64,000 nucleotides of DNA. Source: Actinomyces sp. AC-20-1. Its GTDB lineage: Bacteria > Actinomycetota > Actinomycetes > Actinomycetales > Actinomycetaceae. The stretch spans positions 1-64,000 of the forward strand of contig NZ_JACJVC010000012.1 of assembly GCF_023369555.1 (NCBI RefSeq). Reading direction: 5' to 3'. Below the pieces are notes generated by a model that had not been told where the DNA came from, searched no databases, and saw only the letters and a list, made by a program, of their open reading frames with translations. The first letter of the stretch is position 1, and each line of letters starts with the position of its first letter. The translations under genes were made by a program, and so were the position numbers. This document shows, piece by piece, positions 1 to 9,002 of the stretch.

Positions 1-1
1 C

Positions 2-2227
2 GTGCGCGCCGTCCCGGGCGCGCACGGGTGGGGGCGTGACGCCCGCCGGCTGTCGCCCACGTGGTGGCAGGCGGTGGCCCGGATGGCCGGTACGGGCCGG
101 TCGGTCGGGATGAGCGGCAGCCGGGCGGACGACGGGCGGGCCCTGCCCCGTCGCGCGGGCCTGGAGGAGGTCCTGGGTGAGATCGACCGCGAGCGCGTGC
201 GCAGGACCTGGCGCCGGCCCGCACCGGGGCTGGAGGCGGTGCTCGGGGTCGGTGCCGACGGCCCGGTCCGCGCCGACCTCGTGGCCGACGGTCCCCACGC
301 CCTCCTGGCGGGCACGACGGGCGCGGGCAAGTCGGAGCTGCTGACCTCGTGGCTCCTGCAGCTGGCGGCCGGGCACCCGCCGCACCGGCTCTCACTCGTC
401 CTCATCGACTACAAGGGGGGTGCCGCCTTCGGGCGCCTGACCCGGCTGCCTCACACGGCCGGTGTCCTCACCGACCTCGACCACGCAATGACCTCGCGTG
501 CGCTGTCCTCGCTCGGCGCCGAGGTGCGCCGCCGTGAGAGGGTCCTGGCCCGCCATGGCGCGGCGGACCTCGAGGCGGTGGCCGAGGACGAGCGCCCGGC
601 CCGGCTGCTCATCGTCGTCGACGAGTTCGCGGCGCTGGCCACCAGCCACCCGGAAGTCCTTGACACGCTCATCCGGGTGGCCTCCCAGGGGCGCAGCCTG
701 GGCATCCACCTGGTGCTCGCCACACAGCGGCCGGCGGGGGTCGTGAGCGCGGCCGTGCGGGCGAACACGGCGCTGAGGGTGTGCCTGCGGGTGCTCGACG
801 GCGCGGACTCGCGCGACGTGCTCGGGCACGAGGAGGCCGCCCGCCTGGACCCCGCGCCCGGGCGCCTGCTCGTGGCCGGCTCCCGTCGCGAGGGGCCCCT
901 CCAGGCCCTGTACGCGGGTGAGGGCGGGCAGGTGGCCGGGCTCGTGGAGGAGCTGCGCGCCGCCGCCGCAGGGTTCCCGGGGGCCTGGCGCCCCTGGGCA
1001 CCGCCGCTGCCGGCACGGGTGACGCGTGCTGAGGCCCGTGCGTGCGCGCAGGCCGGGCCGGGGGTGCTGCTGGCCGTCACGGACCTGCCGGAGGAGCAGG
1101 CGCGGGGCACCTGGTCCTGGGACCCCGGCGAGGCCCTGCTCGTCCTGGGGGCGGCGGGCTCCGGGCGCAGCACCGCGGTGGCGAGCGCCGCCGTCGGGGC
1201 GCTGGCGGCCGGCCGCGACGTGCACGTGTGCGGACTGCCCGGCTCCTGGGTGAGGCGGTTGGATGCCTCGGCGGGCCTGGGCACCGTCGTCAGCACGGAG
1301 GACCCTCGTCGGCTGGTGCGCCTGTGGTCCCTCGCGGCGGCGGGGGCGCTGGGCGGGGTGCTCGTCCTGGACGGGGTGGAGGAGCTCGTCGCAGCGGTGG
1401 AGGAGGTGCTCGGCCCGGCTGAGGGCACCGCGCTGCTCGACGCGGTGCGGCGCGGCTGCGCCCTGTCCGGCACGGGTCTGGTGGTCTCGGCCTCGCTCGG
1501 CGCCTCGGGGGCGCGGTGGGCGCTGCCCCTGCGCACGCGCATCGTCCTGGGGGCCGATGATGCCGCCCGTGCGGCGGTGGCGGGGCTGGAGCGGGGGCGC
1601 CTGTGCGGGCGGGGGCCGGGGCGCGGACTGCTGCTGGGTGGGCGGGCGGTGCTCGACTGCCAGGTGGTCCTGGCGGAGGAGGGCGAGGCGGGCCCGGGCG
1701 TGACGGCGGGGTCGCGCCCGGCGCCGTTGCGTCTGGCGCCCCTGCCGCTGTCGGCGGCCCCGCGTCCCGGGGTGTGGGCCATCGGCGGTGACGACGCGGC
1801 GCCCCTGGCGGTGCCCGACGGGCCGGTGCTCGTCGTCGGGCCCCACGGCTCGGGGCGGACGACGGCGCTGCGCTCCCTGTCGCGGGCGCTGCTCGAGTCC
1901 ACGGGCGAGGAGGCGCTCGTCGTCGACGACCTCGACCTGGCGGGTCCGCCCGGGCTCGCCCCCGTCTGCGAGGCGCTGGCGCAGGGGGCTCGGGTGCTGG
2001 CCTCGGCGACGACGGAGCGGGCGGCGGGCGCCTACCGCGGAGCCCTGGCGGACCTGCGGGCGCGGGCCGCGGTGGTGGTCCTGTGGCCCTGCCTCGGGCC
2101 CGCGGCGCAGGCGGCGGGGATGAGCGTGCGGGCGGCCTGCGACCCCAGGCACCCGACGACGCCGGGGCGCGGGGTCCTGGTCTCGCGGGGTGAGGTGACG
2201 GCGCTGCAGGTCGCTGCGGGGCCGTGA
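2..2227 (+). CDS. FtsK/SpoIIIE-family (EccC-like) ATPase, 5'-partial
   Basis: The frame is open to the window edge, so the N-terminus is missing. An FtsK/SpoIIIE ATPase module is clear: Walker A GTTGAGKS at about residues 103-110 of the visible part, the IDYKGGAAF segment typical of FtsK/EccC, Walker B LLIVVDEF near 201, and LATQRPAG downstream. A second P-loop-like GAAGSGRST lies near 382 and a third GPHGSGRTT near 612, each followed by a hydrophobic-Asp segment (LVLDGVEEL, VVDDLDL). Three consecutive ATPase domains are the layout of type VII secretion EccC motors, which move substrates through the membrane; an FtsK-like DNA or protein translocase is the alternative. The later P-loops are degenerate. 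No EsxA/B, EccB or mycosin gene is visible because upstream sequence is absent. Confidence 0.75.
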   Translation: MRAVPGAHGWGRDARRLSPTWWQAVARMAGTGRSVGMSGSRADDGRALPRRAGLEEVLGEIDRERVRRTWRRPAPGLEAVLGVGADGPVRADLVADGPHALLAGTTGAGKSELLTSWLLQLAAGHPPHRLSLVLIDYKGGAAFGRLTRLPHTAGVLTDLDHAMTSRALSSLGAEVRRRERVLARHGAADLEAVAEDERPARLLIVVDEFAALATSHPEVLDTLIRVASQGRSLGIHLVLATQRPAGVVSAAVRANTALRVCLRVLDGADSRDVLGHEEAARLDPAPGRLLVAGSRREGPLQALYAGEGGQVAGLVEELRAAAAGFPGAWRPWAPPLPARVTRAEARACAQAGPGVLLAVTDLPEEQARGTWSWDPGEALLVLGAAGSGRSTAVASAAVGALAAGRDVHVCGLPGSWVRRLDASAGLGTVVSTEDPRRLVRLWSLAAAGALGGVLVLDGVEELVAAVEEVLGPAEGTALLDAVRRGCALSGTGLVVSASLGASGARWALPLRTRIVLGADDAARAAVAGLERGRLCGRGPGRGLLLGGRAVLDCQVVLAEEGEAGPGVTAGSRPAPLRLAPLPLSAAPRPGVWAIGGDDAAPLAVPDGPVLVVGPHGSGRTTALRSLSRALLESTGEEALVVDDLDLAGPPGLAPVCEALAQGARVLASATTERAAGAYRGALADLRARAAVVVLWPCLGPAAQAAGMSVRAACDPRHPTTPGRGVLVSRGEVTALQVAAGP

Positions 2228-2492
2228 GCGGGCGCCGGCTCCCACCGGAAGGTCTGACCTCCGGGGGCGCACACGGTCAGGGGCGGCAACGTCAAGGATC
2301 CGGGCCTGTGAGGATCGCGATACGGGCTCGGCGCAGGTCTCATGCCGCAGCCCTTGCCCCTCCCCAGGCAGCGTGTGAGGGTTGGCCCAGGACGCGGTTG
2401 ACTGATGTCCACCTCCGCACCGGCTCGGCCGGTCGCCGTCGAGGAGCACCGGGAGGGACCGCACGCATCACCACCCTTGGAAGGGAGCCCTC
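2228..2492. other. Intergenic region before whiB1
   Basis: No convincing gene. There are two TGTGAGG half-sites (near 2307 and 2372) and a TTGACT hexamer at 2398-2403, but no paired -10. It presumably holds the whiB1 promoter and leader. In mycobacteria whiB1 is CRP-controlled, but I see no full TGTGA-N6-TCACA palindrome here. Confidence 0.4.
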
Positions 2493-2741
2493 ATGGACTG
2501 GCGCAGCCAGGCAGCATGTCTCACGGTCGACCCCGAGCTCTTCTTCCCGGTCGGCAACACGGGTCCCGCCATCGCCCAGATCGCAGAGGCCAAGCAGGTG
2601 TGCGCGCGCTGCGACGTCGTGGACACCTGTCTCAAGTGGGCCCTCGAGAACGGCCAGGACGCCGGCGTCTGGGGCGGTATGAGCGAGGACGAGCGCCGCT
2701 CCCTCAAGCGCCGCGCCGCGCGCGCCCGCCGCTCCTCCTGA
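2493..2741 (+). CDS. whiB1: WhiB-family iron-sulfur transcriptional regulator, WhiB1-like
   Basis: An 82-residue protein with the complete WhiB signature: Cys9, Cys37, Cys40 and Cys46 to ligate a [4Fe-4S] cluster, GVWGG at 58-62, and a basic C-terminal tail (KRRAARARR) for DNA contact. The opening MDWRSQAAC, the DPELFFPVGN segment and GMSEDERR match mycobacterial WhiB1, the essential nitric-oxide-sensitive member that works with the primary sigma factor. The start is fixed by a strong purine-rich SD, GGAAGGGA at 2479-2486, seven bases upstream. It is probably monocistronic: hairpins follow it, and the next gene is convergent. Confidence 0.93.
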   Translation: MDWRSQAACLTVDPELFFPVGNTGPAIAQIAEAKQVCARCDVVDTCLKWALENGQDAGVWGGMSEDERRSLKRRAARARRSS

Positions 2742-2806
2742 GCGGCCCGCTGCGGGCCGGCACCGGCCCGCGCCGCCGTGCCGGCGGGCGCCGTCGGCAC
2801 CGTCCG

Positions 2807-2827
2807 CCTGAGGGGCTCCTCCTCAGG
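2807..2827. terminator. Hairpin between convergent whiB1 and pdtaS-like gene
   Basis: CCTGAGG (2807-2813) pairs with CCTCAGG (2821-2827) around a 7-nt loop and overlaps the stop of the minus-strand kinase at 2823. GC-rich dyads also lie just upstream (2745-2790). This looks like a bidirectional terminator without a U-tract, as is common in high-GC genomes. Confidence 0.45.
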
Positions 2828-4283
2828 ACTCCTTCAGGCGCGCACGGACGATGACCTCCGTGCCGCGCCCCGACTCGCCGGGGCGCCAGTCGATCGACCC
2901 GCGCAGCTCACCGCGCACGAGCGTGCGCACGATCTGCGTGCCCAGCCCCGTGAGGATCGTGCCCTCCTCGAGGCCCTGGCCGTCGTCGATCACCCGCACC
3001 TCCAGGTCCTCGCCCTCCCGGTGGGCCCGCACCGTCACCAGCCCGTCACGGTCCTCCAGGCCGTGCTCGACCGCGTTGGTCACCAGCTCGGCCAGCACCG
3101 TCGCCAGCGCCTGGGCCGTGTCCGCGTCCACCGTGCCGAAGGTGCCCTCCAGGCGTGTGGCCACGTCGCCGCGGGCGCGGGCCACGGTCGCGGCGGCCCG
3201 CAGGATCGACTCGAAGACCTCGTCGAAGTCGACCCTCTCGTCGACGTTGTGGCTCAGGGCCTCGTGCACCGTCGCGATCGTCGCCACGCGGCGCTCGGCC
3301 TCGGCCAGGGCCTCGCGCGTCTCGTCGTTCGTCGCCCGGCGCGCCTGCATGCGCAGCAGGGCCGAGACCGTCTGGAGGTTGTTCTTCACCCGGTGGTGCA
3401 CCTCGCGGATCGTCGCGTCCTTGTTGAGGAGCACCTGCTCGCGTCGTCGGATCTCCGTCACGTCGCGCACGAGGAGCACCGCGCCGGCCCTCTCGCCCGC
3501 GTCCGTCAGGGGGATGGAGCGGATGGCGAGGAAGACGCCGGCGACCTCGACCTCGGTGAGCCAGGCCTGGCGCCCCATGAGCACCACGGCCATCGCCTCG
3601 TCGACCGGCGTCCTCTCCGGGATGATCGAGGTGACCGCCTCGACGAGCTGGACGCCGTCGAGCTCGTCGGCGATGCCCAGGTGCCGGAAGCAGGAGTGGG
3701 CGTTCGGGGTGGCGAAGAGGACGACGCCGTCGGTGTCCAGGCTCACGACGCCGTCGGCCACCCGCGGGGTGCCGTGACGCAGGACCGTCCCGGCGCCCCG
3801 GATCGGGAAGGCGCCCTCGGCGACCATCTGGCACAGCCGGTCCGCCATCTCCCCCAGGACCGTGTCCCTGTGGCGCCCGCCCCGCATGAGGCCCACCGAG
3901 GTCTCGCGCGTCATGACGGCGATGGCCGACCCGTCACGGACGACCGGCACGTACTCCTCGCGCACGGCGAAGGAGCCGGTCCACAGGGGCGTGGCGGCCA
4001 CGAGCGTCTGGCCGGAGGCGAGGGCCTCGATGGCCATGACCTCGCGGGAGGCCGGCATGCGGTGGCCGATGACCTCCTCGAGGTGGACGGTCGAGCCCGT
4101 CGAGGGGCGCTGGTGGGCGACCGCGACGAAGCGGCCTGTCTCGGAGCGCACCCACAGGACGAGGTCGGAGACGGACATGTCGGCGATGACCTGCCAGTCG
4201 GCGATGAGCTGGTGGGTCCAGTCGCGGTCCGCGTCCGGCAGCAGGGACAGGACGCGGTGCGAGGCGGCGGCGGAGGAGGGCAC
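2823..4283 (-). CDS. pdtaS: Sensor histidine kinase, PdtaS-like (HisKA_2 type)
   Basis: A 486-residue soluble kinase with no membrane segment. The N-terminal half carries a GAF-like region (about 20-150) and a PAS-like region (about 180-285). It is followed by the HisKA_2 dimerisation helix EVHHRVKNNLQ with the candidate phospho-acceptor at His296/His297, then a HATPase_c domain with N-box ELVTNAVEH, G1 DDGQGL and G2 GLGTQIV. This is the architecture of mycobacterial PdtaS, which phosphorylates the RNA-binding antiterminator PdtaR. No pdtaR partner is visible in the window. It is divergent from the DUF2505 gene with only 35 bp between starts, so the promoters must overlap. Confidence 0.88.
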   Translation of the reverse strand: MPSSAAASHRVLSLLPDADRDWTHQLIADWQVIADMSVSDLVLWVRSETGRFVAVAHQRPSTGSTVHLEEVIGHRMPASREVMAIEALASGQTLVAATPLWTGSFAVREEYVPVVRDGSAIAVMTRETSVGLMRGGRHRDTVLGEMADRLCQMVAEGAFPIRGAGTVLRHGTPRVADGVVSLDTDGVVLFATPNAHSCFRHLGIADELDGVQLVEAVTSIIPERTPVDEAMAVVLMGRQAWLTEVEVAGVFLAIRSIPLTDAGERAGAVLLVRDVTEIRRREQVLLNKDATIREVHHRVKNNLQTVSALLRMQARRATNDETREALAEAERRVATIATVHEALSHNVDERVDFDEVFESILRAAATVARARGDVATRLEGTFGTVDADTAQALATVLAELVTNAVEHGLEDRDGLVTVRAHREGEDLEVRVIDDGQGLEEGTILTGLGTQIVRTLVRGELRGSIDWRPGESGRGTEVIVRARLKES

Positions 4284-4306
4284 CGTCTGATCGTACTGAC
4301 GCGTGG

Positions 4307-4312
4307 CAGGAT
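4307..4312 (+). promoter_or_regulatory. -10-like CAGGAT, leaderless start of DUF2505 gene
   Basis: CAGGAT ends exactly 6 nt before the ATG at 4319 and there is no SD, matching the recurring leaderless layout in this window. Confidence 0.4.
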
Positions 4313-4318
4313 CGCCGC

Positions 4319-4816
4319 ATGAGGAAGACCGTCACCATCACCTACCCCACCGACCCCGCCACCGTGGCGACCATGCTCGCCGACCCCGCCTTCCAGCGCG
4401 GCCGCGTGGCCCGGCTGGGCCTGGACGGCCTGGGGGTCGACGTCGCCGCACGCGGTGAGGGCCTGGTCGTCACCGTGTCCGGCACGGTGCCCGCCGACAG
4501 GCTGCCCTCGGCGGCCCGCCGCCTCGTGCGCGGACCCCTGTCGCTGACCCTGACCGAGTCCTGGGGTGAGCCGGGGGCGGGGGGCCGTCGGGAGGGGCGC
4601 GTGAGCGCCGAGGTCGGCGGAGCCCCGGTGCGCCTGGCGGCCACCGGGTCGATGCGCTCCGACGACGGCGCCCGCACCACCGTCGTGCTCGACCTCAGCC
4701 TCGACGTCACGGTCCCTCTCGTGGGGCGGGCCCTGGAGGACAGGGCGATGGGCTACGTGGACACCGTCGTCACGGATGAGCAGGAGCGTGCCGCCGCCTG
4801 GCTGGCGGCTCACTGA
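4319..4816 (+). CDS. DUF2505 domain-containing protein
   Basis: A 165-residue protein that looks like the actinobacterial DUF2505 family: an opening RKTVTITYPTDPATVATMLAD, a central beta-rich region and a final amphipathic helix. The pattern recalls a START/SRPBCC-like small-molecule-binding fold (inference). No catalytic motif, signal peptide or membrane segment is seen. Function is unknown. It is transcribed divergently from the PdtaS-like kinase. Confidence 0.7.
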   Translation: MRKTVTITYPTDPATVATMLADPAFQRGRVARLGLDGLGVDVAARGEGLVVTVSGTVPADRLPSAARRLVRGPLSLTLTESWGEPGAGGRREGRVSAEVGGAPVRLAATGSMRSDDGARTTVVLDLSLDVTVPLVGRALEDRAMGYVDTVVTDEQERAAAWLAAH

Positions 4817-4916
4817 CCCGGCCGGGGCCGGCGCGGGCCCACCGCGACGTTGCGCCGTGCGCGCACGCCCCGCGCCCGGGCGGGCTCGCGCCTGGATTCC
4901 CGTCAGCGGCTCGTGC

Positions 4917-4922
4917 CACGAT
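4917..4922 (+). promoter_or_regulatory. -10-like CACGAT, leaderless start of osmC
   Basis: The hexamer lies 6 nt before the ATG at 4929 with no SD in between. It supports choosing 4929 over upstream in-frame starts. Confidence 0.4.
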
Positions 4923-4928
4923 CAGCCC

Positions 4929-5381
4929 ATGAGTGACGACGCCATCATCACCCCCACCGAGTCCAACTCCGCCTGGGCCGAGCGCACAGGCACCCGCCAG
5001 TACCTCGGGCACAACGCGCGCGGAGCCGAGGTGCGCGTGGGCATGGGCCCCGGCGAGTTCTCCCCCGGCGAGCTGCTCAAGATCGCCCTGGCGACCTGCA
5101 ACACGCTCTCCGCGGACCACCGCCTGGCCAATGCCCTGGGTGAGGACTTCGAGGCCAACGTCATCTGCGCGACCCTGAAGAACGAGGAGGAGGAGCGCTA
5201 CTCGGCCCTGGACGTCCAGGTCGTCACCGACCTGTCCGGGCTCACCGGCGACCAGCTCGCCACGCTCACCCAGCGGGTCGAGGCCGCCATCGAGCGCGGC
5301 TGCACCGTGGGCCACACCCTCGACAAGGGGGCCGAGGTCCGCCTGCACCTGCTGGACGACCGCCCCGAGGACGTGGACTGA
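4929..5381 (+). CDS. OsmC/Ohr-family protein
   Basis: A 150-residue OsmC-fold protein. The conserved cysteines appear as ALATC (Cys57, in the hallmark helix after FSPGELLKIA) and ERGCTVGHTL (Cys125), the pair that reduces organic hydroperoxides in this family. The order of the helices and final strand fits the OsmC subfamily better than classical Ohr. It probably detoxifies peroxides in the cytoplasm using a thiol reductant. The frame is open further upstream, but that region is not conserved-looking, and a -10-like hexamer lies 6 nt before this ATG. Confidence 0.85.
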   Translation: MSDDAIITPTESNSAWAERTGTRQYLGHNARGAEVRVGMGPGEFSPGELLKIALATCNTLSADHRLANALGEDFEANVICATLKNEEEERYSALDVQVVTDLSGLTGDQLATLTQRVEAAIERGCTVGHTLDKGAEVRLHLLDDRPEDVD

Positions 5382-5443
5382 GGCGTCCGCCGCTCCTCCC
5401 CACCACGCACCAGCACCCGTAGACGCACGGACCAGGAGTGAGT

Positions 5444-6118
5444 ATGAGCCAGACGCGAGCCTCCGCCCTCGAGCGCGCCCTCGACAAGGCGATCGCCGTG
5501 CCCGCGCGCAGCATCGATGACAACGTCGCCCGGATGCGGCGCGACCGTCCCGGAGCGGACACGGCCGAGCTCGTCGAGCTCGCGGCCGAGCGCTTCCGCA
5601 CCGAGTCCGGCCTGACCTCGGCCACGGTGGGGGCCAGCGCGGCCCTGCCCGCGGTCGGCACGGGCACGGCCGCCGCCCTCACCGTGGGGCAGACCACCGT
5701 CTTCCTCGCCAGTGCCGTCAAGTACGTCCTCACCGTCGCCGAGCTGCAGGGCCTGCGCCTGGTGACGCCCGAGAGGCGTCGCGCCCTGGTCCTGTCCGCC
5801 CTCATGGGGCGTGACGGCTCCGAGGCGATCCAGGGCTCGCTCGGGCTGTCCACCCTGTACTGGGCGGCGCAGTCGCTGGCGCAGATGCCGCTGCCGACGG
5901 TGCGCTCCCTCAACGCGCAGCTCGTCAAGCGCCTGGCCAGGAGGAGCGCCGTCAAGGGAGGGGCCCTCGCCCTGGGCCGGCTCATCCCCTTCGGCATCGG
6001 TGCCGCCATCGGCTGGAGCGGTGGGCGGGCCCTGGCCAACCAGGTCATTGAGGGCGCCCGTGCCGCCCTCGGCCCCGCGCCCGACGAGGTCGTGGTGCAC
6101 GAGGTCATCGAGGCCTGA
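5444..6118 (+). CDS. Conserved actinobacterial protein with hydrophobic segments, EcsC-like
   Basis: A 224-residue protein of unknown function. Hydrophobic stretches at about 60-90 (AALPAVGTGTAAAL) and 175-195 (LIPFGIGAAIGW) are glycine-rich and resemble EcsC-type membrane-associated proteins. That similarity is from memory of the family and unproven. The start is the ATG at 5444, because SD AGGAG (5434-5438) is correctly spaced for it, whereas the GTG at 5438 overlaps the SD. It ends 12 bp before thyA and may be cotranscribed with it. Confidence 0.65.
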   Translation: MSQTRASALERALDKAIAVPARSIDDNVARMRRDRPGADTAELVELAAERFRTESGLTSATVGASAALPAVGTGTAAALTVGQTTVFLASAVKYVLTVAELQGLRLVTPERRRALVLSALMGRDGSEAIQGSLGLSTLYWAAQSLAQMPLPTVRSLNAQLVKRLARRSAVKGGALALGRLIPFGIGAAIGWSGGRALANQVIEGARAALGPAPDEVVVHEVIEA

Positions 6119-6130
6119 GGGGACAGGACC

Positions 6131-6991
6131 ATGACCGTTGACCGTCACCCCAGCCTGGCCGAGATGGGGCTGGCCGCTCCCGAGGGCGTCGACGTCGCCT
6201 ACGAGGAGCTGCTGGCCGAGGTCCTCCTGCACGGCGCCGCCAAGGGCGACCGCACCGGGACCGGGACCCGCTCGCTCTTCGCCCGCCAGCTGCGCTACGA
6301 CCTGAGCCGGGGCTTCCCCCGCGTGACGACGAAGTTCGTGGCGATGAGGGCCGTCAAGGGCGAGCTGCTGTGGTTCCTCCAGGGCGCGACGAACGTGCGC
6401 TGGCTGCAGGAGCGGGGCATCACCATCTGGGACGAGTGGGCCGACGACGACGGCGAGCTCGGTCCCGTCTACGGCTCGCAGTGGCGCTCCTGGCCGGCAC
6501 GCGACGACGGCGCCATCGACCAGGTCACCGCGCTCGTCGAGACGCTGCGGCGGGACCCGGACTCGCGACGCATGCTCGTCTCCGCCTGGAACGTCTCCGA
6601 GCTCGACCGCATGGCGCTGGCCCCCTGCCACGCCTTCTTCCAGTGCTACGTCGCCGACGGGCGCCTGAGCCTGCAGGTCTACCAGCGCAGCGCCGACCTC
6701 TTCCTCGGCGTGCCCTTCAACATCGCCTCCTACGCCCTGCTCACGCACATGCTCGCCCAGCAGGCCGGCCTGGAGCCCGGCGAGCTCGTGTGGACCGGCG
6801 GGGACTGCCACATCTACGACAACCACGTCGAGCAGGTCCGCGAGCAGCTCTCACGCGTGCCCCGGGCCCACCCCTTCCCGACCCTGCGCCTGGCGCCGGC
6901 CGGCTCCATCGACGCCTACACGATGGAGGACATCGACGCCTCCGACGGCTACCGGCACCACCCGGCGATCAAGGCGCCGGTGGCCGTATGA
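6131..6991 (+). CDS. thyA: Thymidylate synthase
   Basis: A 286-residue ThyA that converts dUMP and methylene-tetrahydrofolate to dTMP and dihydrofolate in the cytosol. It shows DRTGTGTRS near the N-terminus (phosphate-binding Arg), [12 protein letters not shown], the catalytic Cys166 in LAPCHAFFQ, the Arg-Ser of [17 protein letters not shown], and DCHIYDNH. Length is normal for the family. The stop overlaps the folA start as ATGA (6988-6991), so the two are translationally coupled. This suits the chemistry, since DHFR recycles the dihydrofolate made here. Confidence 0.97.
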   Translation: MTVDRHPSLAEMGLAAPEGVDVAYEELLAEVLLHGAAKGDRTGTGTRSLFARQLRYDLSRGFPRVTTKFVAMRAVKGELLWFLQGATNVRWLQERGITIWDEWADDDGELGPVYGSQWRSWPARDDGAIDQVTALVETLRRDPDSRRMLVSAWNVSELDRMALAPCHAFFQCYVADGRLSLQVYQRSADLFLGVPFNIASYALLTHMLAQQAGLEPGELVWTGGDCHIYDNHVEQVREQLSRVPRAHPFPTLRLAPAGSIDAYTMEDIDASDGYRHHPAIKAPVAV

Positions 6992-7617
6992 GCTCGCCGC
7001 CTCCGCCACCGGCACCGGTGCGCGTGGCAGCGGTCTGGGCGCAGGACCGTGCCGGTGTCATCGGCGCGGACGGCGCCATGCTCTGGCGCGTGCCCGCCGA
7101 CTTCCGCCACTTCAAGGCGGCGACCACAGGCGGCGTCGTCCTCATGGGCCGCACCACCTGGGACTCCCTGGGCACCTGCCTGCCGGGGCGTGTGAGCGTG
7201 GTCCTCACGCGCCGCGAGCGCTGGGGGGCCGAGGGCGTGTCCTGCGCCGTGCCGACGCTCGCCGAGGGTCTCCGGCGCGGCCGTGAGCTCGCTGCCGGGC
7301 TGGGCGAGGACCCCCGCCAGGGCCTCTACCGCGTGCTGCCGCGCCTGTGGGTCATCGGCGGCGGCTGTGTCTACCACCAGGCCCTGGAGGCCGGTGTGCT
7401 GGACGAGGTCCTCGTCTCCATCATCGACGTCGACGCCGCCGAGACGGCCCGCGCGCGGGGCCTCGGCCGGGACCACCTGGTCCGTGTCCCCGACCTCACG
7501 GCCGGCGCCGGGCCGGGGCGGTGGACCGCGGACGGTCCCCTGACGGACGTCCCCGGCGCCTGGCGGCCCGTCTCCGGGGACGCCGCCTGGCGCGTGGACC
7601 ACTACCGGCGTCGGTAG
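6988..7617 (+). CDS. folA: Dihydrofolate reductase
   Basis: A 209-residue DHFR that regenerates tetrahydrofolate with NADPH. Motifs are [16 protein letters not shown] at the N-terminus, [18 protein letters not shown] (substrate-binding Asp in PADFRHFK), [11 protein letters not shown] and the NADPH-binding [12 protein letters not shown]. It is somewhat longer than the 160-180 residues of many bacterial DHFRs because of inserts around 85-105 and 150-190. The start codon overlaps the thyA stop (ATGA). Its stop codon TAG forms the first bases of the -10-like TAGGAT of the next gene. Confidence 0.94.
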   Translation: MSSPPPPPAPVRVAAVWAQDRAGVIGADGAMLWRVPADFRHFKAATTGGVVLMGRTTWDSLGTCLPGRVSVVLTRRERWGAEGVSCAVPTLAEGLRRGRELAAGLGEDPRQGLYRVLPRLWVIGGGCVYHQALEAGVLDEVLVSIIDVDAAETARARGLGRDHLVRVPDLTAGAGPGRWTADGPLTDVPGAWRPVSGDAAWRVDHYRRR

Positions 7618-7620
7618 GAT
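7615..7620 (+). promoter_or_regulatory. -10-like TAGGAT overlapping the folA stop codon
   Basis: TAGGAT begins with the folA TAG stop and lies 6 nt before the GTG start of the MFS gene. It predicts an internal leaderless promoter inside the thyA-folA-MFS cluster. Confidence 0.45.
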
Positions 7621-7626
7621 CCCCCG

Positions 7627-8973
7627 GTGCCCCCGACCTCCCGCCCCGGCGGCCCCGCCCCCGGCCGCTCCCCCATCATCTCCCACCCCACGCTCAGGGC
7701 CCTGCTCGCCGCGTGCCTGTTCGTCTACGTCGCGCAGAACATGCTCAACGCGTCGATCGCGCCCCTGGCGCGCGCCCTCGGTCTGGCCGAGTGGATCGTG
7801 GGCCTGGCGATCTCCTCCGCCGCCCTGTTCGTCACGACCCTGTCGCAGTTCTGGGGGCGCAGGTCCGTCGCCTGGGGCAGGCGCCGCGTCATGCTCACGG
7901 CCCTGAGCCTGGCGCTGGTCGCCGGCACGCTGTTCGCCCTCGCCGTCGCGCTGCGCTCGGCGGGGGTGCTGGGCGTGGGGGCGGCGGCCGCAGTCATCGT
8001 CGTCGCCCGCGGCCCCTTCTTCGGCGCCGCGGTCTCCGCGATCCCGCCGACCGGTCAGACCCTCATCGCCAAGATCACCCCGGACGAGAGGAGCCGGGTC
8101 GCGGGCATGAGCGCCTTCTCGGGGTCCATCCAGCTGTCCATCGTCGTCGGCTCGCTGCTGTCGAGCCTGTTGGGAAGCTGGTCGATCCTGGCCCCCGTGT
8201 GGGCCACCCCCGTCTGCGTCGCCCTCGCCTTCGTCATCGGCTGGGCGGGGATCCCGCGCGACCGTCCCCGTCGTCCCGGCCAGGCCGGTGAGCCGGCCGG
8301 GGAGGCCCGCGTGGGGGCCGGGGTCCGGCAGGTGGAGGGAGGGGCCGCGCCCCTGACGGCCGAGGAGGGCCCGGACCGGGGCCCGCGCGCGGTGCTGCCG
8401 CCGCGGCTGTCCTGGGGCGACCGGCGGGTGCTGCCCTGGATCGGCTCCGCCTTCGGCATGTTCTTCGCCGCGGGCGTCGTCCAGATCATCATCGGCTTCG
8501 TCGTGCAGGACCGGCTGGGCGTCCCACCGCAGAGAGCGGTGCCGCTGACGGCGGTCATGCTGCTGGCCAACGCGGCCGGGGCCATGCTCTCCCAGCTTCT
8601 CATCGTGCCGCGGCTGGGCTGGCCGCCCCGGCGCCTGATGCGGGTGGGTGTGAGCGGGGCCCTCGTCTGCCTCGCGGTCCTGTCGCTCGCGCCCACGCTG
8701 TGGCTCATGGCGGCGGCGACCTTCTGCATCGGCCTGGCCAACGGGCTGGTCGCGCCGGGTTACAGCGCGGGCGGCTCGCTGGCGGTGAGGGACGAGGAGC
8801 AGGGCGCGGTCGCGGGCGTGCTCAACGCGTCGGCGTCGCTCACCTGGATCTTCGCGCCGGTGACGGCGACGGCCCTGTACGGCTGGCACCCGGCCGCGCC
8901 CTTCGTCCTGGCCCTGGCGGTCCTTGCGGTCAGCGCTGTGACGGCGTGGACGGCCCGGGCGCTGCGCGCCTGA
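7627..8973 (+). CDS. Major facilitator superfamily transporter
   Basis: A 448-residue polytopic membrane protein with about 12 hydrophobic segments in two halves. They are separated by a long hydrophilic loop at about 205-260, rich in Pro, Arg and Gly. The first half has the MFS loop 2-3 motif region (QFWGRRSVAWGRRRVM) and GQTLIAKITPDERSRVAG. Substrate cannot be told from sequence; drug or siderophore export are options. The GTG start has no usable SD but sits 6 nt after TAGGAT. It follows folA by 9 bp, so it may be both read through from thyA-folA and transcribed independently. Confidence 0.85.
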   Translation: MPPTSRPGGPAPGRSPIISHPTLRALLAACLFVYVAQNMLNASIAPLARALGLAEWIVGLAISSAALFVTTLSQFWGRRSVAWGRRRVMLTALSLALVAGTLFALAVALRSAGVLGVGAAAAVIVVARGPFFGAAVSAIPPTGQTLIAKITPDERSRVAGMSAFSGSIQLSIVVGSLLSSLLGSWSILAPVWATPVCVALAFVIGWAGIPRDRPRRPGQAGEPAGEARVGAGVRQVEGGAAPLTAEEGPDRGPRAVLPPRLSWGDRRVLPWIGSAFGMFFAAGVVQIIIGFVVQDRLGVPPQRAVPLTAVMLLANAAGAMLSQLLIVPRLGWPPRRLMRVGVSGALVCLAVLSLAPTLWLMAAATFCIGLANGLVAPGYSAGGSLAVRDEEQGAVAGVLNASASLTWIFAPVTATALYGWHPAAPFVLALAVLAVSAVTAWTARALRA

Positions 8974-9002
8974 GGCCGGGGCGGACCTGCGGGCTCAGAG
9001 TC

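Noticed and set aside
2224-2682. Open frame overlapping whiB1 in another phase
   Set aside because: WhiB1 is unmistakable, and the overlapping frame has Arg/Ser-rich composition with no motif.
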